Assembly: GCA_023091665.1 (NCBI GenBank)
Contig: JALJCQ010000028.1
Location: forward strand, 558,001-622,000
Direction of reading: 5' to 3'
Origin: Pythium myriotylum
Lineage: Eukaryota; Oomycota; Peronosporomycetes; Pythiales; Pythiaceae
DNA: 64,000 bases
Positions 49,186 through 58,260 of the stretch are shown one piece after another. The position numbers and the translations under genes were made by a program. The notes under the pieces were generated by a model. The model was not told the origin of the DNA and made no database searches. It worked only from the letters and a program-made list of their open reading frames with translations. The stretch's first letter is position 1. The number at the start of each line of letters is the position of its first letter.

Positions 49186-51396
49186 CTAACCGCAGCAGAG
49201 GAGCTCGTGCCACGACAGGTCCCTCGTGTCCTGGATGGCGATGAGCTCCATCTCGTTCCACTCGATCGGCACGTCGGCCGTGGATTTAGCTAGCGCGAAG
49301 GGCAGCAAGACGCGGCGGCCCGTGATCTTGGACTGGTAGAGCGCGACTGTCTGGCCGCTCATCACCCGGAGCTTGAGGATCGTGATGGGGTCGGTCATGA
49401 TCGCGAGGTTCATGAGCACGATCATGGACTCGACATCTCGACTGCGGTGGCTGACGCTAATTGTGTCGTGTGCGAGCACTCGTTCCAGCGTTTCGAGCAG
49501 AGGCGGTTGAGCCGCAGGATGGCCGTCTTTGAGAGTATGGGCTGAGATGACGGGGCGGCTCTTGGGCTCCGTGACGATCACCGAGCTCAACCAGCTCACC
49601 ACGAGGCGGTTCCTCGCCCATAGACGACCCGCCGAGGCTGGCACGGGTGAGCGTGAAACCAACACCATCCAGAACGGCATGTGCTTGGGGAACAACTGCT
49701 TGAAGATCCATACCACCGCCACGACACCAACCAACAGGAGCAACGCCGTGAAAAGGCATTTCGCATCCAACGGAGTTCCTGAGATGAACTTTTGGAACGG
49801 ACTTCGCATCATTTCCAACGATTGACCGATATTTTGCTCTCGTCGTCTCTGGCTGGTGATGACCTCGTGAATCTGTGTCAGACGTGTTCGACGCAGCTTG
49901 GTGGATTTGTATTGGGCGAAGATTGTGGCACATGCGACTATGCTGATGGAAAACTCGGGGATCCCGATTGTACCATGGAGAGGCGACCAAACGTGGGCTG
50001 TTGCGACAGTCACTGCGAGATGGCACACCAGTGCGAGCGTCCAGACTGTTCGCATGGACACGGAGCACTGGTGGATGAAATCTCGAGGATTGAGCTTGAA
50101 GTCGCCGAGCAGTGAATTGAAATGCGACGTGATGAGCTCGTATGTGGCGGGTGAGTCCATAAGGTGGGCGCTCGCGTGGGCGAGGATTGGAGCGAGTGAT
50201 CCGTAGACCACGACCTGGCTAGGAATCAGGAAAAACTTTCTCGTCGTTTGGGCGATGCGCCGGAAGATAGATGACTGACGTTGCTCCGGTGTGTACGACG
50301 AGATAAGGAAACATCCCCAGAAGAGTGCGAGGACACGCACCCACATGTACAACTGACCGAAGATCCGCAACGAAGCAACAATCACAAACCATCCGGGTGC
50401 ATCCATGTTGAAATATGCTGATTCATACCGATAGTCATCGACGGCAACTGTGGTGCAAACTGATTCGTTTGACGGCGGATTGGTCGTACAGTTTCGAAGG
50501 CGCATGAGCGTAACGATATCAACGTCTTGGTGGCCTTGGAAGGTGAGACCACCGCCGTTGACGTCGTTGATTGTTTCCACGACGACAAAGTCAAGCGTAT
50601 GGTTTGGATAAGCCCGAAGAAGCTGTCCTTGGCGTCGAGGGATATCTGACCAGAGTGAATCTTTGCAAGGTGGGTACCCAGGTCGTCCGCAATGACCTTT
50701 CGCAAACTTGGTCCAGAGGGCCTGGCAAGCGTACGGCTTTGGAAGCTGATCTCCACAGAGTTTGGGTGTCGGATGTGGGTGGTAGATTGCCTGCGTCGTG
50801 CGCTTTATCGGGCGATCGAAGAACCACGGGAAGACGTAGTGGTGGAGACGGTCTTTGAACTCGGTCTCGGTGCGGAGAGTGATAGAGCCTCGATTGTTGT
50901 GCGTCGCAGTTGCATCAACAAGCGAGTCGATCATCGAGAAGAGCGTGCTCATCGGGATGCCCAAGGTTTCATCACAGACACCTTTGTACAGAACGCACGG
51001 TGGCCACGATGTGACGTCCAAATGCTCAACCAGCGATCGCATACCGAGCGATGTGGTGTCGTATTTGTAGGGCCAGATGCGTTTGTAGGTGGTTGCCGTG
51101 GCGTTGGTGGTGTTGAGATGGACGACACGGTATGCGTCTGGTCCGTATGGAATGAGCAAGTCTGGTTGCACAGGGAAGTATTCTTTGAGGTTGCTGATGC
51201 CAAGACCTGATCGCGCGACGTCGGAGAGCAGTAGCAAGTAGGAGAAGAGGGATACGAAGAAACGTATCCACGAGAAGGGTTCGTCGCATTCGAGTTGGAT
51301 ACCGAGTGTGCCCGACTGGAGGCGCCAAGGGTCCGCACCTTGGCTCCTCACGACCATTTTGTTGCGTTGCTTGCTGAAAATCTTTCTGAGAGCCAT
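49186..51396 (-). CDS. Array member 6: predicted six-pass membrane protein, shares converted tract with member 7
   Basis: 736 residues; reference for the family. Predicted TM1 about 43-66, TM2 337-365, TM3 388-412, TM4 447-466, TM5 477-496, TM6 548-567. An even number of passes puts the 270-residue loop (67-335) on one side and both termini on the other. Loop cysteines: 134, 141, 214, 224, 236, 244, 303, 314; sequons N95, N98 and N265. C-terminal domain about 570-736 has SRSPVPASAGRLW, NLAIMTDPITILKLR and the end ELLCCG. DNA 50606-51327 is nearly identical to member 7 in inverted orientation. I do not recognise a known family; a large S1-S2 loop with six passes recalls polycystin/TRPML channels in outline only. 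Confidence 0.87.
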   Translation of the reverse strand: MALRKIFSKQRNKMVVRSQGADPWRLQSGTLGIQLECDEPFSWIRFFVSLFSYLLLLSDVARSGLGISNLKEYFPVQPDLLIPYGPDAYRVVHLNTTNATATTYKRIWPYKYDTTSLGMRSLVEHLDVTSWPPCVLYKGVCDETLGIPMSTLFSMIDSLVDATATHNNRGSITLRTETEFKDRLHHYVFPWFFDRPIKRTTQAIYHPHPTPKLCGDQLPKPYACQALWTKFAKGHCGRPGYPPCKDSLWSDIPRRQGQLLRAYPNHTLDFVVVETINDVNGGGLTFQGHQDVDIVTLMRLRNCTTNPPSNESVCTTVAVDDYRYESAYFNMDAPGWFVIVASLRIFGQLYMWVRVLALFWGCFLISSYTPEQRQSSIFRRIAQTTRKFFLIPSQVVVYGSLAPILAHASAHLMDSPATYELITSHFNSLLGDFKLNPRDFIHQCSVSMRTVWTLALVCHLAVTVATAHVWSPLHGTIGIPEFSISIVACATIFAQYKSTKLRRTRLTQIHEVITSQRRREQNIGQSLEMMRSPFQKFISGTPLDAKCLFTALLLLVGVVAVVWIFKQLFPKHMPFWMVLVSRSPVPASAGRLWARNRLVVSWLSSVIVTEPKSRPVISAHTLKDGHPAAQPPLLETLERVLAHDTISVSHRSRDVESMIVLMNLAIMTDPITILKLRVMSGQTVALYQSKITGRRVLLPFALAKSTADVPIEWNEMELIAIQDTRDLSWHELLCCG
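50606..51327. repeat. Near-identical tract shared with member 7 (722 bp, inverted)
   Basis: Reverse complement of 53324-54045, both exactly 722 bp, one difference found by eye (Ile/Thr codon in TM1). It spans from just before TM1 to the YPNHT sequon; outside it the two genes drop to clearly diverged DNA. Confidence 0.9.
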
Positions 51397-53236
51397 GGCT
51401 GCTGATCGAGTCTTCGTTCTCGCGATCCGATTGATGACTGAGGTTTCGTCGGACTACGTTGAATCGAAGAGACCGGACCTAGGATTGCCCTTCAACAAGA
51501 TCGACTCGCGGTCAGAACACGAGATCGATAAGCTTACCCCGTGAGGCGGCAGGAAGAGATCGCAGTTTTCCGGACCCAGTACAATACCGTGCATCTTATC
51601 TCAATGCCATCGCTCCGGCTTCGGTCTCTTGTTTATTTCGGTATGGATCCCATTGCACACCGTTGGATCAACCGTTCGACAATAATCGGCTCGAGCAACT
51701 GCACTTCTGTGTTTGTGTCCCTATTGTTAGACTTTCGGATACGGCAACCTCCACATCAAGGTCGTCGCTGCTACCCAAGGACAGATGTCAATAAACTACA
51801 GACCCCAGGGGTTGATGTGTGACACCGCAAAACGAAGTCGCTCTCGGATGTACCTTGCTCCAAGAGCGCGAGGACGTCATCGTGGCCTGAACTCCGTGGA
51901 GCAGCAGCACGCTACTGAGAACAGTGCCTGGTTATCGCTTCGACGTAGATTACAATGGTATCGAACGGGTGCTGTGAGCCGTCGCCGGCACGATGTCGGG
52001 AGAGTTCATGGACACCCTGTCATCCCGATCGTTCAGTCGATGCGCGAGTGGTCACTAGCGTTGACTCCCACGTGGGGTTTTCACGCATACTCCATCCATC
52101 CAACCAGAATCCTGGTGCAGTCACAACAAACGGCTGATTTCACGCAGGCGGTGATGTCCTTACTGTACGAGGCTCCAGTGAGTCAAACTGCTGGCGGTTG
52201 TGTGAGCGTTGAATATGCGCTCTACTTGCAATCCGAGTACACGCTCAGCGAGCGTGCTCGTCGTGAAGAATTGGCCTGAGGAGAATGAGCGCACTTTCCC
52301 AACAACTAGCACGCGTGGAAACCAAGGGCCGGGGGGATCCGGCATTGTCCTCGTCCGCGCCGAATTCATCTGGCCCCGTGACTATCACCGGACTTCGAGC
52401 GACTGCAGCACTCAAACTACCCTCGCTTGCTATTGGAGATAGCGCCTTGATTCTCCGTCAGCTCCCGACATCAGTACAATCACGCATGATCGCTAGCGGA
52501 TACCATCGGCATCGAACGCTCGATACGTCACTATCGAACGCACAACACGATGGCCAACCCCTTGGTCAACTTGGCCGTAGACTCAACAAGCCAGAACTCA
52601 GGTTCTCCACCCCACCTCGCGGGACGGGCATTTAGGCATTTCCGGTCTGCTTTCAAATCACCCACATCCGTGTAGGCCATCCAATCATCTCCGCGTCGAG
52701 CACCCACATGTACTTCCTGTAGCTACTAGGAATCACTCTGTTGATCTCAATAGACTTTACTTGGAAGAGAAAAGTGTCTCCCGAGTGCCCAACGTTCCAG
52801 ACCTGGACAACCAGACAGGGTGTGTGCGCATTTGGAGCGAAACTCCGAGTGGCTCGTGATCACACATAGGCTAGCCGTAGCAAGCTCGACAAGTTTCGTA
52901 GCCATCGCAATACGAAGAAGCATCGCTCGTAAGAGTTGGAGGCAGATTTGGGCTATACTAGTGAGAGCAAACCTCCAACTGCAACTTGACCGGCCAGTCC
53001 AGTGCCCGACTTGAATCAGTACGGTTCGTGTTGTTACCACTAACTACAAATTTTATACGGATAAGAGCGAACTGCGTAAGTGTGCAATCCTTATAGACTT
53101 GCCCCAGTGACCACTCTTGATATACTTCGGTTCTCTAAGACACCCGTTGCGTTCTGGGCACAGCTAAAGATACCCAAACGAAGCGCCCTGGAGCAAAGCG
53201 AGTGAGGACGCCTCAGTCTCCAAACTTTGCGAGTCA
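51397..53236. other. Large intergenic region between divergent members 6 and 7
   Basis: 1.84 kb, the largest gap in the array. Several ORFs of 60-165 codons exist on both strands, but none shows family motifs, steady codon bias or a recognisable domain. It may be decayed sequence plus the promoters of members 6 and 7. It forms the loop between the two 722 bp inverted tracts. Confidence 0.5.
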
Positions 53237-55465
53237 ATGAAGACACAAGCGCCAACTATGCAGACGAGAAACGTGGTAGTTGGGCCACGCAAAAGTGTTT
53301 TCCAGCGGGAAGATACGCGTGCCTGGCGCCTCCAGTCGGGCACACTCGGTATCCAACTCGAATGCGACGAACCCTTCTCGTGGACACGTTTCTTCGTATC
53401 CCTCTTCTCCTACTTGCTACTGCTCTCCGACGTCGCGCGATCAGGTCTTGGCATCAGCAACCTCAAAGAATACTTCCCTGTGCAACCAGACTTGCTCATT
53501 CCATACGGACCAGACGCATACCGTGTCGTCCATCTCAACACCACCAACGCCACGGCAACCACCTACAAACGCATCTGGCCCTACAAATACGACACCACAT
53601 CGCTCGGTATGCGATCGCTGGTTGAGCATTTGGACGTCACATCGTGGCCACCGTGCGTTCTGTACAAAGGTGTCTGTGATGAAACCTTGGGCATCCCGAT
53701 GAGCACGCTCTTCTCGATGATCGACTCGCTTGTTGATGCAACTGCGACGCACAACAATCGAGGCTCTATCACTCTCCGCACCGAGACCGAGTTCAAAGAC
53801 CGTCTCCACCACTACGTCTTCCCGTGGTTCTTCGATCGCCCGATAAAGCGCACGACGCAGGCAATCTACCACCCACATCCGACACCCAAACTCTGTGGAG
53901 ATCAGCTTCCAAAGCCGTACGCTTGCCAGGCCCTCTGGACCAAGTTTGCGAAAGGTCATTGCGGACGACCTGGGTACCCACCTTGCAAAGATTCACTCTG
54001 GTCAGATATCCCTCGACGCCAAGGACAGCTTCTTCGGGCTTATCCGAATCACACGCTCGATTTCGTCATCATCGAGAATGCCAATGACTTCTCCGGCGGC
54101 GGATTATCGTTTCAAGGTCATCAAGACTTTGATATCGTCGCACTTAGTCGAGTTCGAAACTGCACGGCACATATCTCCTCGAACGAGTCCGTCTGCAACA
54201 CTATTGCAGTTGATGACTATCGGTACGAGACAGCATATTTCAACATGGACGCGCCCGAGTGGTTTATAATCGTCTCGATATTGCGGATCTTTGGCCAGAC
54301 ATACATGTGGGTGAGGGTAATATTCTTGTTCTGGGGGTGCTTTGTCGTCTCTTCATACACCCCTCAACAGCGCCAATTATCCCCCTTCCGTCGACTTTCC
54401 AAAGCAACCAAGAAATTCTTCTTGATCCCAAGCCAGGTCGTGATCTACGGGTCCATCACTCCCATTCTCGCCCATGCAAGCGCTCACCTCATCGACTCGC
54501 CCGCCACATATGAGCTCATCACGTCGCACTTCAATTCACTTCTTGGAGATTTCAAGCTGAATCCGATGGATTTCCTTCACCAGTGCTCCGTGTCCATGCG
54601 AACAGTCTGGACGCTTGCAATCGCCTGCCATATAGCGGTGACTCTTGCGAGTGCTCACGTCTGGTCACCTCTTCATGGTACGATCGGTATCCCCGAGTTT
54701 TCCATCAGCATAGTTGCATGTGCAACAATCTTCGGCCAATATAAATCTGTCAAGCTGCGTCGAACACGTGTACTGCAAATCCACGAGGTCATCGGTAGCC
54801 AGAAACGACGTGAGCACTACATCGGTCAGTCGGTGGAAATGTTGCGCAGCCCATTCCAAAAATTCATCTCAGGAACACCGCTGGACGCAAAATGCCTCTT
54901 GACGGCGTTAATCCTCCTCATAGCTGTCGTGGTGTTGGCTTGGTTCCTCAAACAGTTGTTCCCGAAGCGTATGCCGTTCTGGATGGTGCTAGTCTCACGA
55001 TCGCCGGTGCCAGCTTCGGCAGGTCGGCTTTGGGAACGAAATCGTTTGGTTGTCAGTTGGTTCAGCTCGGTTATCATGACGGAATCGAAACGCCGAACGA
55101 GCAACTCGTCTTCAATCTCACAAGCTGCCATCGTCCCATCACCCGCCTCTCGTCTCGTAACAATGGAGAGGGTATCAATACGTGACGTGACCAGAGTTGC
55201 CGCACGCACCAGAGATGTGGAATCGATGATTCTACTCGTGAATCTGGCAGCAATGACGGATCCAATTACAATACTGAAGCTTTGCGTCTTTAGTGGGCAA
55301 CCTGTCGGTCTGTACGAGTCAAAGCTAACGCGACGCCGCGTCTTATTGCCATATTTGCTGTCCAAGGCAATGGCGGATGATCCGATCGATTGGCGGGATC
55401 TAGAACTTCTCGAAATCCGGAATACCAAGGAGCTTTCGTGGCACGAGCTGCTCTGTTGTGGATAA
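53237..55465 (+). CDS. Array member 7: predicted six-pass membrane protein
   Basis: 742 residues; TM1 about 49-72 (FSWTRFFVSLFSYLLLLSDV). From Trp30 to the YPNHT sequon it is the same protein as member 6 except for one residue; the first 29 residues and everything after the sequon differ. Eight cysteines and sequons as in member 6 (IENAND replaces VETINDV just after the tract). Later blocks: KKFFLIPSQVVIYGS, QCSVSMRTVW, SRSPVPASAGRLW, NLAAMTDPITILKLC, end ELLCCG. The stop is only 53 bp before the first possible ATG of member 8. Confidence 0.87.
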   Translation: MKTQAPTMQTRNVVVGPRKSVFQREDTRAWRLQSGTLGIQLECDEPFSWTRFFVSLFSYLLLLSDVARSGLGISNLKEYFPVQPDLLIPYGPDAYRVVHLNTTNATATTYKRIWPYKYDTTSLGMRSLVEHLDVTSWPPCVLYKGVCDETLGIPMSTLFSMIDSLVDATATHNNRGSITLRTETEFKDRLHHYVFPWFFDRPIKRTTQAIYHPHPTPKLCGDQLPKPYACQALWTKFAKGHCGRPGYPPCKDSLWSDIPRRQGQLLRAYPNHTLDFVIIENANDFSGGGLSFQGHQDFDIVALSRVRNCTAHISSNESVCNTIAVDDYRYETAYFNMDAPEWFIIVSILRIFGQTYMWVRVIFLFWGCFVVSSYTPQQRQLSPFRRLSKATKKFFLIPSQVVIYGSITPILAHASAHLIDSPATYELITSHFNSLLGDFKLNPMDFLHQCSVSMRTVWTLAIACHIAVTLASAHVWSPLHGTIGIPEFSISIVACATIFGQYKSVKLRRTRVLQIHEVIGSQKRREHYIGQSVEMLRSPFQKFISGTPLDAKCLLTALILLIAVVVLAWFLKQLFPKRMPFWMVLVSRSPVPASAGRLWERNRLVVSWFSSVIMTESKRRTSNSSSISQAAIVPSPASRLVTMERVSIRDVTRVAARTRDVESMILLVNLAAMTDPITILKLCVFSGQPVGLYESKLTRRRVLLPYLLSKAMADDPIDWRDLELLEIRNTKELSWHELLCCG
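53324..54045. repeat. Near-identical tract shared with member 6 (722 bp, inverted)
   Basis: Partner of 50606-51327. Left edge TGGCGCCTCCAGTC, right edge GGGCTTATCC; divergence begins at the next codon on each side. Confidence 0.9.
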
Positions 55466-55518
55466 AATTGCTTGAACTGGGTGCAAACGCTTGGACTGAG
55501 GACAATTGAAGCAAAACA

Positions 55519-57882
55519 ATGTCGAACCACAAACCACAACAGCGAGCGGTTTTTCTGTTCCCAGAAATAGAATCGTTTCCTAGCCTCACGCGAGATAAAC
55601 CATTGTCGATAAACTTGTTCGGGAACGAAGAAAACCACGAGCGCGTTGAACAAGGAATGGCAGGACCGAGAATCGCGGTGGTGCCACGCCAACTGCTTAA
55701 GTCAAGCGCGCTGGTTCGCGTGCATGAGACTAATCAATCGTGGCGCTGCCACTCGGGCGAACTTGGGATCGAACTAAAGTGCGACCAGAATCTCTCTTGG
55801 TGGCGAATCTTTGTCTCCATCTGCTCATACTTGCTGTTGCTCTCTGACGTCGCTCGGGCGGGTATCGGGGTCGACTCCTTGGCCGATTATTTCGCTGTGG
55901 GGCCTAATTCGTTCATCGCTTTTGGTCCATACGCATATCCAATCGTTCACCTCACTTTGGCTAACGCAACTGTCGATGAGTTCGAGCCTTTTTGGCCGTA
56001 CAAATATGACACAACGTCCCTGGGTATGCGTTCGATTGCAGAGCACCTTAGTGTGGCAAGGTGGCCACTATGTGTTCTCTACAAGGAACATTGCATTGAA
56101 GATCAAGGATTGGCACGACGAAGCATCTTTGACATGATCGATTCCCTTGTCGACGCAGTCGCTCATCAAGAAAAGGCACCAATACCGAGGTCCTTGTCAC
56201 TACGCACGGAAACTGAGTTTAGGGACAGACTACACCACTTCGTCTTGGCCAGCGTGTTTGATCGGTCTACCAAGCGAACCACACAGGCAATCTACCGAAG
56301 CTATCGGTCTCCAGTGTGTGGCGCACACACACCCAGGCCATACGCCTGTGAAGCCACGTGGACCAAGTATACCGGGGGGTTTTGTGGTCGCACATCGCTC
56401 CCTGAATGCTCTTCAACACTATGGACCGATATCTCAACTCGTCATGACGCGCTCGTACTCGCGTATCCAAATCATACGCTCGATTTCTTGATCGTGGAGA
56501 GTGCAAATGACCTTGCTGGGGGTGGAGCTGCATTCCAAGGGCACCAAGACTTCGACATCGTCACACTTGCTCGGATTCGGGACTGTACCACTGACCCGCT
56601 GACAAATGAGTCGACATGCGTGACATTAGCGGTGGATGACTATCGATACGAATCAGCCTACTTCAATACTGACGCCCTTGGCTGGTTTGGAGTCGTAGCA
56701 GCACTGCGGATATTCGCTCAGACGTACATGTGGGTACGAGTAATCTCACTTCTTTGGGGATGCATCACCATCTCGTCGGCAGAATCCTCCAGCTACCGAC
56801 GCCACGACGATTATCTCGTCTCTCGTCTCATCGCATCAACCAGAAAATTTTTCCTCATCCCGAGCCAGGTTGTGGTTTATGGCTCAGTCACACCGATTCT
56901 CGCGCACGCGACAGCACACCTCATCGATGCTCCATCTACGTACGAGCTGATTGCCTCAGATTTTGACTCCCTTCTTGGCAGCTTCAAAGTTAATCCCGTT
57001 GATCTCTTCCGTAAGTGCTCCGCCTCGATGCGATGCGTCTGGACCCTTGCGCTTGCATGTCACGCTGTCGCTTCAGTTGCGACCGCGCGCGTTTGGTCGC
57101 CACTGCATGGAACAATCGGAATTCCCGAACTCTCCATCAGTTTGATCGCGTGTGTTCCCATGATTGGTCTCTACAGATCTGTGCGATTCCGCAGCACACG
57201 CGTACTACAAATCCATGAAGTGATCCCCAGCCACAAACAGCGAATGTATAGTTTCGGTCAGTCCTACGAGACTTTGCGAAGTCCATTCCACAAATTCTTT
57301 GCTGGGAATCTACTCGATGCAAAGTGCGCGATAACAGCAGTCTCGTTCTTGATCGCTCTCTCGGCATTCGTGTGGGTCTCAAGTCGACTTTTCCCACGTT
57401 GTATCACATTCTCAATCGCGCCGGTGTCACGTACTCCTGTGCCTACATCGACAGGAACTCTTTGGCCACAAAGCCATCTTATTGTGAGCTGGTTCGACTC
57501 GAGCCACATATCTAGCTCCTCACTGCAGCCTCAATTGAAACTAGCGGAATCCTCACTGTATCAGCTCAATAAGATGACTCGCCAGGAGCTATGTGCCGAA
57601 GATATGCTCAATGTCCACCGGCGCAACCGAGAAGTTCAATCCACGATCCTCCTCTTCAACCTCGCGGCCATGACCGATCCTATCACTGGCATCCACCTTC
57701 GTGTGCTTGGCGGCAAGCTAGTGGCATTGTACGAATCCAAACTCACTGGACACCGCGTTTTGTTGCCGTATTCAATAGCAACTTCATCCACCGACATCCC
57801 AATCAACTGGAACGAGCTGGAGCTAGTCGATGTCAAGAACTCGAAGAGTTTTGCATGGCAAGAGCTGCTCTGTTGCGGATGA
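55519..57882 (+). CDS. Array member 8: predicted six-pass membrane protein, family unknown
   Basis: 787 residues from the ATG at 55519. The ATG at 55657 (Met47) would give 741 residues, in line with its closest relatives 6 and 7, and would leave a 191 bp promoter space instead of 53 bp, so it may be the true start. TM1 is about 95-115 (LSWWRIFVSICSYLLLLSDV, Leu-Ser-Trp in place of FSW). Eight cysteines; sequons ANAT and YPNHT. The common HYxxPWFF reads HFVLASVFD here, a unique change. Later blocks: RKFFLIPSQVVVYGS, KCSASMRCVW, SRTPVPTSTGTLW, NLAAMTDPITG, end ELLCCG. Confidence 0.84.
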   Translation: MSNHKPQQRAVFLFPEIESFPSLTRDKPLSINLFGNEENHERVEQGMAGPRIAVVPRQLLKSSALVRVHETNQSWRCHSGELGIELKCDQNLSWWRIFVSICSYLLLLSDVARAGIGVDSLADYFAVGPNSFIAFGPYAYPIVHLTLANATVDEFEPFWPYKYDTTSLGMRSIAEHLSVARWPLCVLYKEHCIEDQGLARRSIFDMIDSLVDAVAHQEKAPIPRSLSLRTETEFRDRLHHFVLASVFDRSTKRTTQAIYRSYRSPVCGAHTPRPYACEATWTKYTGGFCGRTSLPECSSTLWTDISTRHDALVLAYPNHTLDFLIVESANDLAGGGAAFQGHQDFDIVTLARIRDCTTDPLTNESTCVTLAVDDYRYESAYFNTDALGWFGVVAALRIFAQTYMWVRVISLLWGCITISSAESSSYRRHDDYLVSRLIASTRKFFLIPSQVVVYGSVTPILAHATAHLIDAPSTYELIASDFDSLLGSFKVNPVDLFRKCSASMRCVWTLALACHAVASVATARVWSPLHGTIGIPELSISLIACVPMIGLYRSVRFRSTRVLQIHEVIPSHKQRMYSFGQSYETLRSPFHKFFAGNLLDAKCAITAVSFLIALSAFVWVSSRLFPRCITFSIAPVSRTPVPTSTGTLWPQSHLIVSWFDSSHISSSSLQPQLKLAESSLYQLNKMTRQELCAEDMLNVHRRNREVQSTILLFNLAAMTDPITGIHLRVLGGKLVALYESKLTGHRVLLPYSIATSSTDIPINWNELELVDVKNSKSFAWQELLCCG

Positions 57883-58260
57883 GAGAACAATAAGGCGAGG
57901 CCAAGGTTCCGTTGATAGAATCTTCTCATCCCATCTTAGATCACTCGAACACGAAACCGTTGCTTCGAGCCGGCCATCAGGTGAATGTCTCACCAATGAG
58001 CGCAAGTACTTTAACTCCAGCGACCCATTTCCCACGCAAGATTGCAACTCTATCTTTGGAGCAGCAAGGGTTGAACGGATGGTTATCTTCACAAGAATAT
58101 GGAGAGCGGATAAGACCTCAGCATCTCTGATAGATAAGACGTCCGAGAGATAAGCACTCGGAGTTCTTGTCAAATATAAATAGACGGCCACATTCGTTCC
58201 TCTGTCCGAATATCACCAGACCATACTGCGTGAACTTGCTCTCAGTCGTCAAGTTGCATC
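57883..58260. other. Intergenic, 5' flank of member 9
   Basis: 378 bp. A possible TATA-like element AAATATAAATAG lies at about 58173-58184, some 80 bp before the ATG of member 9. No gene. Confidence 0.5.

Noticed and set aside
51397..53236. Possible decayed transposon or gene in the largest array gap
   Set aside because: Checked the longer ORFs on both strands; none shows transposase, reverse transcriptase or array-family motifs, and no terminal repeats were found.
49186..57882. LLCCG ends of members 6-8 as Rab-like geranylgeranyl motifs
   Set aside because: The other seven members have RCG or QCG, so a double Cys is not a family feature, and the proteins already have several membrane segments.
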